A DNA stretch of 64,000 nucleotides from Deuterostichococcus epilithicus (lineage: Eukaryota; Chlorophyta; Trebouxiophyceae; Prasiolales; Stichococcaceae): positions 1,674,001 through 1,738,000 of the forward strand of contig JAVTLE010000003.1 of NCBI GenBank assembly GCA_033439295.1, read 5' to 3'. Below the pieces are notes generated by a model. The model was given only the letters and a program-made list of their open reading frames with translations, did not search any database and had not been told where the DNA came from. Numbering within the stretch: position 1 is the stretch's first letter; each line of letters begins with the position of its first letter. The translations under genes and the position numbers were made by a program. This document shows positions 1-11,754 of the stretch, one piece after another.

Positions 1-470
1 GGTAGGTCTTGGAGGAGGGTTCTCTCTGGCAAGGGTTTTAGCTTGATCTGGTGCTGGTACTTCCAGCATCCCGATGCGCACGTGCCACCGCTGAGTTCGA
101 GGAGGCATGAGTTGTGCAGTTCAAACGTGTTCTATCGAGACTGCCACGGTTGACGAGAGTCAGGATCGACAGTTTGCCGGCACCGTCGTAGCCATACGCC
201 TGCTGCCGTACCGTGACAACAACAGGGCGACCACCACGCTGAAGCAGAGGATACTGCTTGTTTGACTGTGACCTGGATCAGACGTGCAAAAGAGTTGTGC
301 CCTCTCGGATTGAGCCCGCGACGCTGGTCGTCGAGCCAGCAGGTCCCGGATTTTGCAGCGTGCAGGCAGCTTCGACTGCAAGGTTCGAGGCCAGACTCGT
401 TGTTGACACAGGCTTTGGCGGCAGTCCAGCGCGAGGCGACTAGCGCAGTCGCCTCGGCTTGGCGTCCAAC
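1..470. other. Left flank, no supported gene
   Basis: I see no exon here with recognisable protein similarity and a consistent splice pattern. The open frames on both strands are short and mutually overlapping, as expected in GC-rich DNA. The stretch is probably the promoter and 5' untranslated region of the channel gene that begins at 471, and may include the end of an upstream gene outside the window. Confidence 0.4.
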
Positions 471-3400
471 ATGCTTCTGTCGAGCCTGAGGCTCGACAGC
501 GCGGTGCCGTGCCCCGCCTCGCGGCGCTTTGCGCCGTGGCCACATGGCCGCCGTGATGGCAGACGCGTGCTCTGTTGGGCGGATATGCTTTCTCAGCCAC
601 AGCCCAGCTGCAGCTACGTTGGCAGCTGCGGCCTACGGCGCACAGCAGGCTGCAGCTTGGCGCAGCCAGCGTGGGCATGGCGGCTGCGATTGCAGCGCCA
701 CATGCCCTGCCGCTCCGCCACCTCAGACGGCAAGCAGCCCACGGAGGACGAGGGCTATTGTCCGCCAGGTGGGAGTCACTTTGGCCTTGCAAGTACTCTT
801 CGCTTGCCCGCACCCTCGGGGGTTTGATGAAACATGGCCAGGTTCTGTTCGTTGTACAGCGTTGCGCTGCTGACACCAGTTGGCCATCGCCCATGCTGCG
901 CGCTGGGCATGCGACATCCCTCGCAGGTCCCAGCCAGCCTGCTGAAGAATTACCACCATCCTCCCATCGAGCCGGGGCCGCTGACACTGTCCAGCCCATG
1001 TGCCGCAGATGTATTCGACTGCGTGGGCGACAAAGGCAAGGGCAGCAGCGGCGTGGGCACGGAGGAGCTGCCGATGCCGCCGCCGTCGGGCGGCATCGGC
1101 GCCACGTCACCGGACAATCTGGACCCGCTGATGACTCCGGATGCTGAGGGCGCCGGCGCCGAGGAAGCGGCCTCCCCCTCGCGGCCGGCGCTCATCAACA
1201 CCTTCCACCTGGTGAGCTGCAGCGCCTGCTTCGGCAATGGGAGATTCCGACAGCATACATTCAGGCTAACAGTCCGCGTGCCCCGTGCCCAGTCCCAATG
1301 GCATCTGCCCCGCAGTGTTCCGGGGTGCAGCCTGCCATGGGGCTGGGGACCGGAATCTTCCAGGGCACCTGCAGTGCGATTATGCAGGCTGGAGCATTCG
1401 CTGACGAATGGCAACATGCCCACGACGCCATTGGCAATCCGCATCAGTGCCAAAGCGCTGAATTGCTCCTGTTGAATCTCCGTGCACAGGCGCTGTTTTT
1501 CCTGGTGCTCGGCATCGGCGTGCTGTTCCTGTCGCTGCTGCTGTATGTGACAGCGGACATCAACCTCCAGCACGCATGGATCACCGTCGTGCGGCGGCTG
1601 CTCAAGACCGTGGCGCTGCGCCAGGCGCGCCATTGCCGCTCCCTGCTGCTTTGACCGGCTGCTTGGCGACGCATACCTGCTCTCGAGGATGCCACGATTG
1701 TGCAGCAAGTACGCCACTTCAGAGGCAAAAGCATTCTCTTCAGCGCAGTGCGCTGCTCCACCATGTGCAGTTGGTCATCTGACACATGGAATCTGACAGC
1801 TGCCAGCAACGAAGCGAGAAGCTGAACTGGGGCGTGTGGTGTCTTCCCGCCGCACAGGTGATGGGCATCCTGGGCGCAATGGTGTTCCTGCGCATGGGGC
1901 TGGAGCCGCTTGTCAAGGCGCTGCGTCAGGTTTTCAAGGCCAGCGTGCCTTGGGAAAAGTCCTCCGAGTTCCACATTTTGCGCGAGGTGCGGCAGCCGCC
2001 CTCAGCCCGCACTTCGCGAGCTTGATTGTGTCCTGAGGCAAGCGCTGGAGGCTGCCACAAGGCTGCAATGCAATTCGCGGGGCTGCCGACTGGAAATGGG
2101 CCGCATGGCATGTGGAGCTCCGTGGTGTGTCGGGGTGGCGGGCCGACTTGCTGCACATCTTTACTTCCAGGTCGCGGTCTCTTGACGCCGCGCAGGTGTA
2201 TCGGCCAATGGAGACGCTGTTCATCATCGCGGCCTTCACGACGCTGGCCGAGAACTTCCTGCCGCAGCTCATCTCGATCCCCCGGGTGAGGCGCCGACTT
2301 CTCGTGTGCTGCCAACCTCCGTGCAGGCCGACAGGTCACAGAGACTGTGGTGAAGCGGAAACTCTTCATCAACCCACCCGCTCGCTGGCGGAGGAGGAGA
2401 CAACATGATGCAGACGAGGACGAAGCTGCACGCGGGGATGAACAGAGCCCTGATGTGAAGAGCCCAGCGACCCTGCCAGGCTATGTCACAACCTGATATG
2501 AACGGCCGCTCTGTGTGCCATGCAGGCAGTCGTGCAGAACGTGGTGCGCTCCACGCTGTCGCTGACGTTTGTCATGGCGGCGGCGCGCGTGGTGTTCAAC
2601 GTGAAGGGGCGCATCCTGCGGGAGGCCACCTGGGAGATGGAGCTCAAGGGCGACCTCACCAAGCAGCGCCGCGTCGAGGTGGGCGCTCCTCCCCCTGCAT
2701 GCTGCCGCAGTGCTCGTGGTGGACTTTCACTGATGTGAGGGAAGGAATGTGGCTGTTGTTCCGCATGATTGGCGCTGCAGTTTGGCCTCACAGAGTATAG
2801 CAGACGTGGTGCCTGCTTGCTGCCAGTGTGATGAACGGCAGGCCTGCGGGGCATTTTGAGGGGCCCACGATGCGTATGCTTCGCCAAAACATGACAAACC
2901 AACGACATTGATCGACTTGACTCAATGCAGGCGATCGACAAGCTGCTGAGCGTGATGACGCTGCTGGTGGCGTCCATCTTCGGCCTGCAGGCAGTGGGTC
3001 TCGATGGTGCGGCCTCCGCCACCTGCTGTCCTCGCCCGTGATGCCTTGCCGCAGGCTGTAAGCTTTCACCGGCACTGATAGACCGTTGAAGCGCACGTTT
3101 CGCACCAGCTGTGATTCTACGTGCTCCATCCCAGACGCCAGCCTACCTCAGAAACTGCATCCGCTGCCAACCGTTCGTATCGTCGACAGCAGATGATGCT
3201 AAGTCCTGCCACGATGCGTGTGCGCAGTGAATTCCGTGCTGGCGATCGGCGGAGTGGGCGGTCTGGCCATCGGTCTGGCGGGCCGCGAGATCCTGGAGAA
3301 CCTGTTCACGGGGCTCATCATCCTGTCCTCCAGCCCCTTCGAGGTCGGAGAGGAGGTCCTCTTCACCCCACCCAGCGGCCCGGTGAGTGAATACTTCACA

Positions 3401-5196
3401 CCTGTCGCTCAATATGCAATTTGGCAAAAGTGTCGCAATGCAGTCGTGCTGGCGCTGCTTTGTTTGGAGTATGAAGGTTGGTGTTGTGCTGTTGCCGTCA
3501 AGAGTTCCTAGCCAGCACCATTTCCGCCCCTGCCGCCCCAGCATTGCGGCAGCAGTCAGCCCATGCCGCTTCCTGTCACAGCATCCATGTACAGTCAGGT
3601 CGCAACCTTGCATGTGGGGCTCCGCGCTTTCTGAAGCATCGAACGATCATTGTCTCCGACTTCACCGCACAGCCGGTGGAGGGCATCGTGCTGGACGTGG
3701 GCTGGTACCGCACCACGATCCGCAGCTTCGAGCGGGAGATCTACGCCATCCCCAACTCCGTCTTCTCCCGCAACGTGGTGCTCAACATCACGCGCAAGGG
3801 CCGAGAGTGGCGCTTCTTCGAGTTCATCGGTGCGCGCCCCCGCTTCTGACCCGATGCAGACGGCATCACGCACACCCCCCCGGCACGCAGCGGCACGCAG
3901 CGGCATGCACGCCGCAACACTCTTGCGAGACAGCAATGCCGCAGGTCCCTGTCGGCGGCCCAGCCGCTCACGCCTTGACCGCTAGGTCTGTCCCCGTCAC
4001 GCCATGCTCACCGCCGTAACCGCTCCCGACAGGCCTGCAAGTCGACGACAGCGCCAAGGCGGCGGGCGTGGTGGCAGACATGCGCAAGGTGTTCCGGCAG
4101 GACACGCGCATCATTCAGAAGTTGCACCGCCGTGTGTTCCTGGACAAGATCACGCCCGAGCAGGTGCGTCTGCCTCATGAGGAGCAAGTGGGCCTCAAGT
4201 TCCCAAGCCCAAAATGACTTGCATATGCTGTGTTTGCCTGTGAGCCAATAGTGTGGGTCCGAACAAGCATGCCTCGGCAGCATCACTCATTTGATTGTCT
4301 CTTATGCTATTGACGAGGCTTCCCCACAAGGAGGCAGCAGCGCCCAAAGATCTCGTGGGTCGAACTCAATCGAGCCGCGGCCCTTGACCCCTCTGCAGGT
4401 GACGATCTACTTGTCAGCGTATGTGGAGGCGGCCAACCGCGATGCCTTCATGGCGGTGAAACAGGACCTGCTGCTGGCCTTCGTCGACTGCTGCAACCGC
4501 AACGGCGCCAAGCTGTCGCGCAAGCGCACGCAGGTGCGCCATCCACAGGCCGTGGGCGCCCTTCCATTGCAAAAGGCCCCTCCCGACCGTCCCAGACGCA
4601 ACCCCTGTTCAACCTGGGCGCTGGCGCAGGCGGGCATTGTTACATTGGAGCCGCCCAGTTGCCATCGTGCACTGACCGGCTGTTGTTTGGAAACACACAA
4701 GAGTTTCAAACGCATTTTTTCAAGGGGTTACGCATTGTGACTCGGGGGATGGACTTCGTGCCTCACGCTGCACCACCCCTGCCGCAGGTGGAGCTGGTGT
4801 CATCGCAGTACCCCTCGGCACTCACCTCGGGCGGCCAGGCGGTCGCCGCAGAGACCATGGACGGAGGCGGCGGCAGCGGCAACACTGGCACCAGCGACCT
4901 GATCGGGCTGCTGCCAGTGCGTTCTTGCCGGCTACAGCAGCCCGGCCGCGGCTGTCGATGTCTGGCCGCGGCCGTCAATGTCAGGCAGATTCGACCTAGC
5001 ACAACGCACTGGCAAGCTGCTTGGTGCATGTGGCGCTTGCATTGACATGGCGCCAGGCTGCAGCATTGCCACATCCATGGTTGTGATCGCATTGTCGCAG
5101 GTGACCTTCCCGGGCACGACGACGGCAGACAATGACGGCGAAGCTCCGCCATCCAGCCCGCGCCCATCAGGAGGTGATGCGCGATCTGGGGTCTGA
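471..5196 (+). CDS. MscS-like mechanosensitive ion channel (MSL family), 13 exons
   Basis: Predicted pore-forming channel that opens under membrane tension; plant and algal relatives act in plastid or mitochondrial envelopes in osmotic adjustment. Exons: 471-768, 1009-1211, 1490-1624, 1858-1986, 2196-2285, 2526-2678, 2931-3006, 3228-3382, 3637-3829, 4033-4163, 4399-4533, 4788-4916, 5101-5196. The model closes at 640 aa. The N-terminus is transit-peptide-like (Ser/Arg-rich, MLLSSLRLDSAV). Hydrophobic segments follow in exons 3, 5, 6 and 7. The MscS signature is in exons 7-9: AIGGVGGLAIGLAGREILEN for the pore helix, then PVEGIVLDVGWYRTTIRSF and IPNSVFSRNVV for the beta domain. A hydrophilic Gly/Ser tail ends the protein. 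The ATG at 471 was chosen because exon 1 joins exon 2 in frame only in this reading. The intron after 1624 appears to have a GC donor. The acceptor at 3636 is weak and that junction is the least certain. Confidence 0.9.
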
Positions 5197-6037
5197 TGCA
5201 AGCTGTATTGCACCTGTCGACCGGAGTTCTGCCACTCTTCCAGCAGTCCTCTGAATGGCGGTCATGTCCTGCAAATCAGGCAGCGGCGGAGGCGGCGGCG
5301 TCGGCAGCAAAACGTCCCAACAGGACAAGGCGCGCGCGGCCATGACCCAGATCGCAAGTGCAGCTCTAGAAGGACAGAACAGGCAGCTCATCACAGCGTC
5401 GTACGACGACATATGAGCCTGGCGACGGACTGAACAACGCGAGCTATCTCTTCGGAAGAGAGGTTGAAACAGTGCTCAGGCGGCCAGGCGGCCAGGACTG
5501 ACGCGCGCGAAAGCAGGGACAACGCCAGCTCAGCACCGGTTGTGTATTGAACGAGAAGGCAAAAACGAGGCAATCTGTACAGAAGGAATATCGGGTTTGG
5601 TAAGGCGAGGTTTCCAAAATTCACCGAGTGGCATGGCACCCCCGCAACCTGTTTGGGCATTGATTACCGAGCTCGAGTTTGTCCCAAGGACAAATTGAGA
5701 TGCCAACTGATATACAAATAGACCGGCTCAGTGCTGCGTGACTGACATCATCCTGATACTGCGCATGCCCCTGCTGAGAACAAACTGCTGTTGGGTCGTC
5801 TGAAATCCCCTCTGAAACAAGTGATTTGATACCGACCTCATCACCCGCCGTCCGAAGCCCTGCTGAGATTGGGTGCTGCCTCTTCCTTAAACAATCGGCT
5901 CGCTTAGCTCGCCATTCCCGATCTGCGTTGAGGTATGCAGTACTTTTCAGTCGAAAACCGGCACTAAATGGCGTTACATCATCATGCATGGCTGGGGCCG
6001 TCAGCAGTGGTGCATACGCACTGCAGGGGTTACCTAC
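5197..6037. other. Convergent 3' flanks of the channel and Pmp3 genes
   Basis: GC content drops from about position 5400 onward. The Pmp3 reading frame remains open on the minus strand down to 5621, but its composition no longer resembles the family, so I treat it as possible 3' untranslated sequence or a short unresolved last exon. No other gene is supported. Confidence 0.4.
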
Positions 6038-6351
6038 GTCAGAGTGGATGCCATATTTGGCAATGACCCAAACTGCAAACAACACTCCGGGCAGCCAGGC
6101 GAGTATGAACAGCAGAAGGCTGATCCAAAAGTCGTTTGTGATTTTGTTGCCCTGCATGCCAGCACAGCGAGGCTTTTAGTGCTGGCGCATCCATGCATGC
6201 CACATTGCAAAGTGTCTCGAGCGGTTCAGGAAAACAGTAGAAATTTCTATGTTACGATGAATCAGCTTGCCTGTGCCAGGAAAACTCCAAGAGGCGGCAG
6301 AAAGAAAGTGATCACGTAGATGAGGATCTCGCGCCCTGTGATTTTGGCCAT
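6038..6351 (-). CDS. PMP3: Pmp3/UPF0057 small hydrophobic membrane protein
   Basis: Pmp3-family proteins are about 55-residue, two-helix plasma-membrane peptides linked to cation homeostasis and to cold or salt stress. Exon 1 (6351-6271) starts at an ATG and reads MAKITGREILIYVITFFLPP, then a short LGVFLAQ stretch. Exon 2 (6151-6038) begins GNKITNDFWISLLLFILAWL and continues PGVLFAVWVIAKYG. The FFLPPLGVF and DFWI..L motifs and the second hydrophobic helix are diagnostic. The exon 1 donor is GC (CAG/GCAAGC) and the exons join in phase 0. The 3' end is unresolved: a possible GT donor lies just below 6038, otherwise the frame runs on to a stop at 5621, which would add an atypically long tail. 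The neighbouring channel gene is convergent. Confidence 0.88.
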
Positions 6352-7272
6352 GCTGTCCGAATGTCCGAATGTAGAAGGCACTGCGCGTCAAATGAAGACT
6401 GCTGATATCTACTTACACGACATGCACTGGTCTCGTCAACAGGGTACAATTCTTAGTCTCGAAGTGCCCTACTCCCCTACTGCGCCGCTGCCCTAGTAGT
6501 TGCGGCCCAGTGCATGTGATCCGGGTAAGTAGCAATCTCCAGTGGCCGCGGTCATCGTGTGGCATTTGAATCATTTAAACGCCACGCTGGAGAGCCATGA
6601 TGTCAACGGCTTCGCAACTCTCTTGCTGCCCAAGGCTCGGAATGTTTCAAGCACGCTGATCGGCGGCGCTAACTCGCCCGCATAGCATAAGACTCTTTGA
6701 GAATAATCATGAAAGCACAGTTAAGCGCTCACCTTGCGCCCTCTGGCGGCAGCGGGGCACCGGCGACGAAACCCTTGCAGTAGGTCGATGCACGCACACC
6801 ACAACTGGCAGTAAGCCGCCCACTGTGGTTGCCAAAGGACAAGAGAACCGCACGACGATGTAATGAGAGTTGTCTTTCAACATCCGCGCGTTCGTCGGCA
6901 CGATCACTCGGTTTTGTCCTCGGCACGAGGCAGCACGTGCGCAAGGGAACAATGGAAAGCTGCGCGAGGTCGACTATAGGTCAGAATCTGTAGACGCCTA
7001 CAATACCCTTTGGTTTGCAAGCTGATCAATTCTGCCTCAATGTACCAGTCAGTGTTGAGAGGCAGGGCACGCCAGGGAGCCACAAGCTGATGCCAACTCA
7101 AACAGGGGTCCAGCCTTCTTGCTTCGCAGGAAGTTCAGGAGCCCAGCACCAAGCTCGCAAGTATGGCAGAGGCAGCTTAAACTCGAGCCGGCCTGTTTGT
7201 ATCCCTTCACGCCCCGTCCTGACTGCAGCAGGCCAACAGCAACCATTGTTCGTCGTCACAGGCCCGTGCTCG
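6352..7272. other. Intergenic: Pmp3 upstream region and 3' flank of the RS zinc-finger gene
   Basis: Relatively AT-rich sequence without a supported exon. It should hold the Pmp3 promoter and 5' untranslated region (near 6352-6700) and the 3' untranslated region of the minus-strand zinc-finger gene that stops at 7273. I see no clear TATA element or repeat. Confidence 0.4.
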
Positions 7273-10200
7273 TCACTTGCGACCGCCGCAGCGGAAGCAC
7301 TCGGCGCGCGCAGCAAAGTTGTGGGCGTTGCACTCGCGGCAGTACCAGTCGCCGGCACGAAACTCCTGGCCGCCGCCGCCACTTCCGCCGCCGCCATAGC
7401 CCATGTAAGACCCGCCTGCACCCAGCTCAACAGCAGCCACAGGCTTACCCACCCTGCCCATGAGCACGGCCGGGCACTTGCCATGTGGAGTGCCGGCAAC
7501 CCCTGCCCATGCTGCTGCTGGTACTACTGCAGTGTTCGCCCCAGGCTGTCATCACTTGTTGCCGCCGCATTTGTAGCACGCGGGGCGACTGGCAAAGTTG
7601 TGGGCCTTGCAGTCCCGGCAGTTCCAGTCGCCAGCCCGGAACTCAGGGGCGCCGCCGCCACCCATTCCACCACCGCCGCCGCCACCACCCATGCCACCGC
7701 CGCCTATAGCAGCGCGGATTGGGGGCTGCGGGCTCTGGCCAGTGGGCTGCTTGTCCCAGACAGGGAAGGCAGCAGTAAACGGGCGGGCAGGTGCATCAAA
7801 CATGAAAGGCATGCCATGTCCAACTTGTTTTGTGTCTGCTCCAAAAGCAGGCATTGGTTGCAATCTGGGGCAGCCTCATTGCACGTTGGGGCACCCCGAG
7901 ATGAGCCAAATGAAGCCAAATGAAATCGCATGAAGCACTACAAAGACGATCAAGGACCGTGCGTCCAGACATGAGGGGGCTGACTCGATTTCTGCATTAG
8001 CATCGAAGCTGGCATGGACAAGCTGTCGAGGAAAGGAAGGACGCACCGCCGCCGTAGCCACCGCCACCGCCGTAGCGCGAATCCTGGTAGCCGCCGCCGC
8101 CGCCATAGCCGCCGCGAGAGGAGCCACCGTACCCTCCGCCTCCGCCGCCATAGCCACCTCCTGTTGTGAAAGACAGACCGCCAGTTTGAGAGCGCCAATT
8201 GCGCGGCAAATCTCAGCATGCATGGGGCTGCCCTTGGCAGATCCTGCCAATGGTGCACAAATTTGTGACCAAGACGGCACGCAGTCTGCCAAACGGTTTC
8301 GACGACTTTCTGCAGCAGGCCACGACAAACAAATGCCCATCAACATGCTCTCGAGCATCCTGCAGGAGTTATTAAACGCAGCCGGAGGTGCAGCTGGAAG
8401 AGTGCACACCGGGCTTGTCGCCAGAGCAGGAGTAGCAACGGTCGCGGCTTGCGAAGTTGTGGGCGCGGCACCTGCGCCACATGGCAGCAAATGGCCATCA
8501 CGCTCAGTGTTACTCCTGACGGCATGCCGAGACTTCGGTACTGCGGAGCCAGTTGTCAGAAGCAGGTACGACCACACATGGACGGCATGATTGGACGCAG
8601 AGCCACAAAATCAGTCAACAACATCGACATGCGTGAGAGATCTTCTCGGGTCGAAGACGGCAAAGCAAGCATTCTACATGGACATGCAGAGGCGCACACA
8701 GCCTTGAGGGTGAGAGGCGCACTTGGAGCACTCCCAGTCGCCCGCACGCCAGGACTGGCTGTTGAAGCCGGCCGGGCCGCCGCCGCCGCCGCCGCCGCCA
8801 TATCCGCCGCCACCGCCATACCCTGGAGCAACCGCCACCCAGCCACACCCATTTTGTTGAGGTTGTTGCGTCCCACTGCAGGCGGTTCCGCCGCCCTGAT
8901 GGATCCCGGGGTGTCCCCTCCCTCAGCCAAGCAGGTGCCCAGCGGATTCCGGCGATGCCACCCTCTCAGCCACACTCGTTGGTCACCCCATCACCAACAC
9001 GACCGGGGGCCAACCTGGAATCGGCCACATGCGGCACCTCTGAGAGGAGTGTGTGTTCATGGCACGAGCAGCTGCAGGCACGGCTGACAAGGCAAGGAAA
9101 GCATAACGATTGCAGACAGTGTACTTGCAGCTGTCCTGACCTGCTTGCCTTGCTGGCAGGGTGCATATGCGCATCCAGTCAGTGTGCGACCACAGCCAGT
9201 GAGGTCTGTGATCACAGAATCGCCATCTGCATGGCCGCCCGCACCTGGTGCATCGAGCTTATGGCGTTCGCAGGGCTGTATCAAGGGAAACGACAGCACA
9301 GGGGGAGCAGGCAGGACAGAGCATGCACCTCCGCCGCCACCATAGCCGCCGCCGCCGTAGCCGCCGCCGCCGCGGCTTCCGCCGTAGCGGTCATCGCGGT
9401 CGTCACGGCGCGGACGGTCACGCGAGCGGGAGCGGCTGTAGGACCTCCTGCGGCGGCCGCGCGAGCGCGAGCGGGAGCGGGACCTGTGCGCGGGAACGGC
9501 GGCAGCGTGAACACGAAGTCCCAGGCACGAGGAAGGACTGCAGACGCTGCTTTAATGTGCTGCCTGAGACGTCGGCGGCCTGCGACAGCGCTTCCGTCCC
9601 TGTCCAGCTCGTGCAGGCTATGGGGCGCCATTGCCTGGCAGTAAGGAAGCGGAACGAGGAGAGGCAGCAGCAACACCTCGGAGGCTGAGATGCCGCTTGC
9701 AGCCTCTGACACCCCCAACCCGTAAAGTGAAACCCTCTCATCATTCAGCGAAACGAGGGGTAGCGATACCTGGAGCGCGAGCTAGACCTGGAGCGGCTTG
9801 AGCGCGAGCGGGAGGAGCGGCTGCGGCTGCTGCGGCTGCGGCTGCGAGACGAGCGGCTGCGGCTGCGCGACCGGCTGCGGCTGCGGCGGCCCTCGGGACT
9901 AGGCGACCGGTCGTCCGCCTTAGCGACCTCGTCGACGGCCTTCACATCGTCGCCTTTGACCTCATCCGCCTGCGCCTCCTTCTCCAGCTCCTGCGTTTTG
10001 GCCCCGTAACAAAGCTGTGAAGACCGAGAAACCAGTGCAACAATCCTGTTGTTACGAGACGCCGGCAACGGCCGTTGGTCAGCAGAGAAGAGCACCAATC
10101 AACGTTACAGGCGTTTCACAAGCGCTCAGCGCCTTCGATAAGCGACAAACAACGCGAAATATCTCAGAGGGGTCGGGCCAGGTAAGCTGCCGGCGTGCGG

Positions 10201-10448
10201 TGTCCCAATGCTGTGCATCAGGCTTACACTCGTGAGAAGCAGGTAATGGAGTCAACAGGACCAGCCAGGCTGGCAAGCGCTGTGCATGCGAGGCACGAGA
10301 ACTGCTGATTGCAGTGGAAGTTCCCCTTCGGCAAATAGTGTCGGTCGGACTGCAGCAAACCTCGGCAAAGGAACTGCACCTGCACGTCGACTGCTGGAGC
10401 GTCGTCACCGTTCATGGCAGGGGCCACAGTGGCGCCCTCCTCTGACAT
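7273..10448 (-). CDS. RS-rich, Gly-rich protein with three RanBP2-type zinc fingers, 8 exons
   Basis: Predicted nuclear RNA-binding or splicing protein; RanBP2 fingers of the ZRANB2/TAF15 class bind single-stranded RNA. Exons (minus): 10448-10380, 9990-9770, 9483-9329, 8822-8723, 8471-8410, 8160-8047, 7835-7556, 7453-7273. Junction phases agree and the model closes at 393 aa. Order: short acidic start (MSEEGATVAP), Lys/Glu linker, a long Arg-Ser dipeptide region (about 45-125), a Gly/Tyr-rich stretch, finger 1 (about 174-200, DWECSK/CRAHNF split by an intron), a Gly/Tyr linker, finger 2 (about 307-334, DWNCRDCKAHNF) and finger 3 (about 366-393, DWYCRECNAHNF). Each finger keeps W-C-C...N...C-C. 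No RRM is found. The protein ends right after finger 3. Finger 1 lies across the exon 4/5 junction, so it could be altered by alternative splicing; this is inference. Confidence 0.85.
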
Positions 10449-10811
10449 CGTGTCTTGTGATCAGCCTACACAAAGCGCTGCGCGCCTTCCTCCTAGTTTG
10501 CAGCCGCTGCAAACTCTACCAGAGAGCAACAAGCAAGACAGTTCAGTACTGTGTACAGTGTATAGGACAGCTAACACCGAATTGCTGGACGCCGACTCCC
10601 GACTGCAACTCTCAAGGGAAGCATCAGGGTTCAGGGATCAGGTGTGAATTCAGCGGCAGGGTTCCCAATAATACTCATCGGACTGTGTCAGACAAGCACG
10701 TGAGTCTCCCACGTCCCACCCCTCACGGAGTTTGGGGGTGGTCAAACATGATGGGGGCCACAGGTGCATCCAGAACAGCAGGCTTAGCATCTTGTTGGGG
10801 CAGTATATGAC

Positions 10812-11443
10812 TTAGCTCTGCGACCAGCAGTCGGCGTTGACGGCAGGCTGTCGGAACGCGATGCCGGCGCGGGCGTCGGCCGCTGGCGCTTGGACCTGCT
10901 TGTGCGTGGTCGAGGGCGAAACTGGAGGTGTGTCACCTGCTGGTGGATCCTGCATGTCAGAGACCGGCATGGAGGTCGTCTGGTCAAACCGAGCAGGAGC
11001 CCGGCGGGGTCGCTTGCTTGTCCTCATGACGGCCTTGCATTTGCAAGCTTATTTGCATGCAACTGCGCCTGCGACAGCCTGCTTGCTTGACGCCTTTCCT
11101 CGGCGGCCCTGCTGAGGATGGGTAAAGCATTGTGGTTCATAGTGTTTACACCAAATTGATTTTGCCACCGCCGCTGGCGTCCATGCGTGGGGCGGTCAGC
11201 GCCCCAGAAGGCGGCCAGGCTGAAGCCGCGCACGCCTCCAGGTCCGGCAGCCCCAGCCTCCGTCTTCCCTTCTTTTGCCGCTGCAACGCGCGATGTGCGC
11301 GCCTTCTTCGGCGCCGCCAGCGACAGCCAGGAGCGTGTCCAGCAGCAGGGCTTGTTCATGTGATGCACCTGTTTGTTCTGTAAAATTATCCCAGTTGCGC
11401 ACTGCAATCTTTCTCCATGCTCTGATGCTAGATGCTGCCACAC
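10812..11443 (-). CDS. Possible gene of unknown function (incomplete model)
   Basis: Two adjacent minus-strand stretches look coding but are not joined with confidence. One (11443 to 11024) contains a Lys/Ala-rich segment (LAAPKKARTSRVAAAKEGK) and then a charged helix-like segment (AAEERRQASRLSQAQLHAN). The second (11027 to 10812) starts with ATG and reads MRTSKRPRRAPARFDQTTSM, continuing with a Pro/Ala-rich tail to a stop at 10812. They are in different frames and overlap by a few bases, so an intron or a different start would be needed. I recognise no domain. Basic and low in complexity, so perhaps nuclear. It could instead be untranslated sequence of the neighbouring thioredoxin transcript. 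Confidence 0.3.
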
Positions 11444-11504
11444 AATATATCAATCCGTGTAGCAGCAGCAACCCGCGAATATCTGTCTGCATCTGTAAAT
11501 TGAG

Positions 11505-11740
11505 GCAGCTCGTCGAGCGAGCAGCTGGTCGATGGCCTGCTGCAAAATCGCCCTGAGCACCGCGCCGATTGCGATGCGTGCCCTGGCGGCACCCTCGAGC
11601 CGCCCTCGAGCAGTACAATCAGCAAAATGTTGTTCAAGCAAGCAAGGAGCTGCTCGATAGCCTGCTGCAGCGCCGCTTCATGGTACGTACCCTGGTAGTA
11701 TGGTACGTACCCTGGGGCCGCCCCTTTAAACAGTCTATTC
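11505..11740 (-). pseudogene. Two decayed tandem copies of the thioredoxin C-terminal exon
   Basis: Downstream of the thioredoxin stop at 11755 the minus strand carries two further segments resembling its final exon. The nearer copy (about 11735-11640) reads LFKGA, then ALQQAIEQLLA. The farther one (about 11640-11510) reads IAIGAVLRAILQQAIDQLLA. The intact exon reads LFKGG, then ATLQQAIEHALA. Both copies contain shifts relative to the intact exon. The nearer copy also contains a perfect 16-bp direct repeat (ATGGTACGTACCCTGG, twice near 11682-11717). They may be relics of tandem duplication or alternative 3' exons. Confidence 0.6.
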
Positions 11741-11754
11741 AGCATTTGTGTACT

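Noticed and set aside
9745-10098. The Arg-Ser repeat as a tandem DNA satellite
   Set aside because: The repetition follows codons of an RS domain in frame, with varied synonymous codons, so it is protein-driven.
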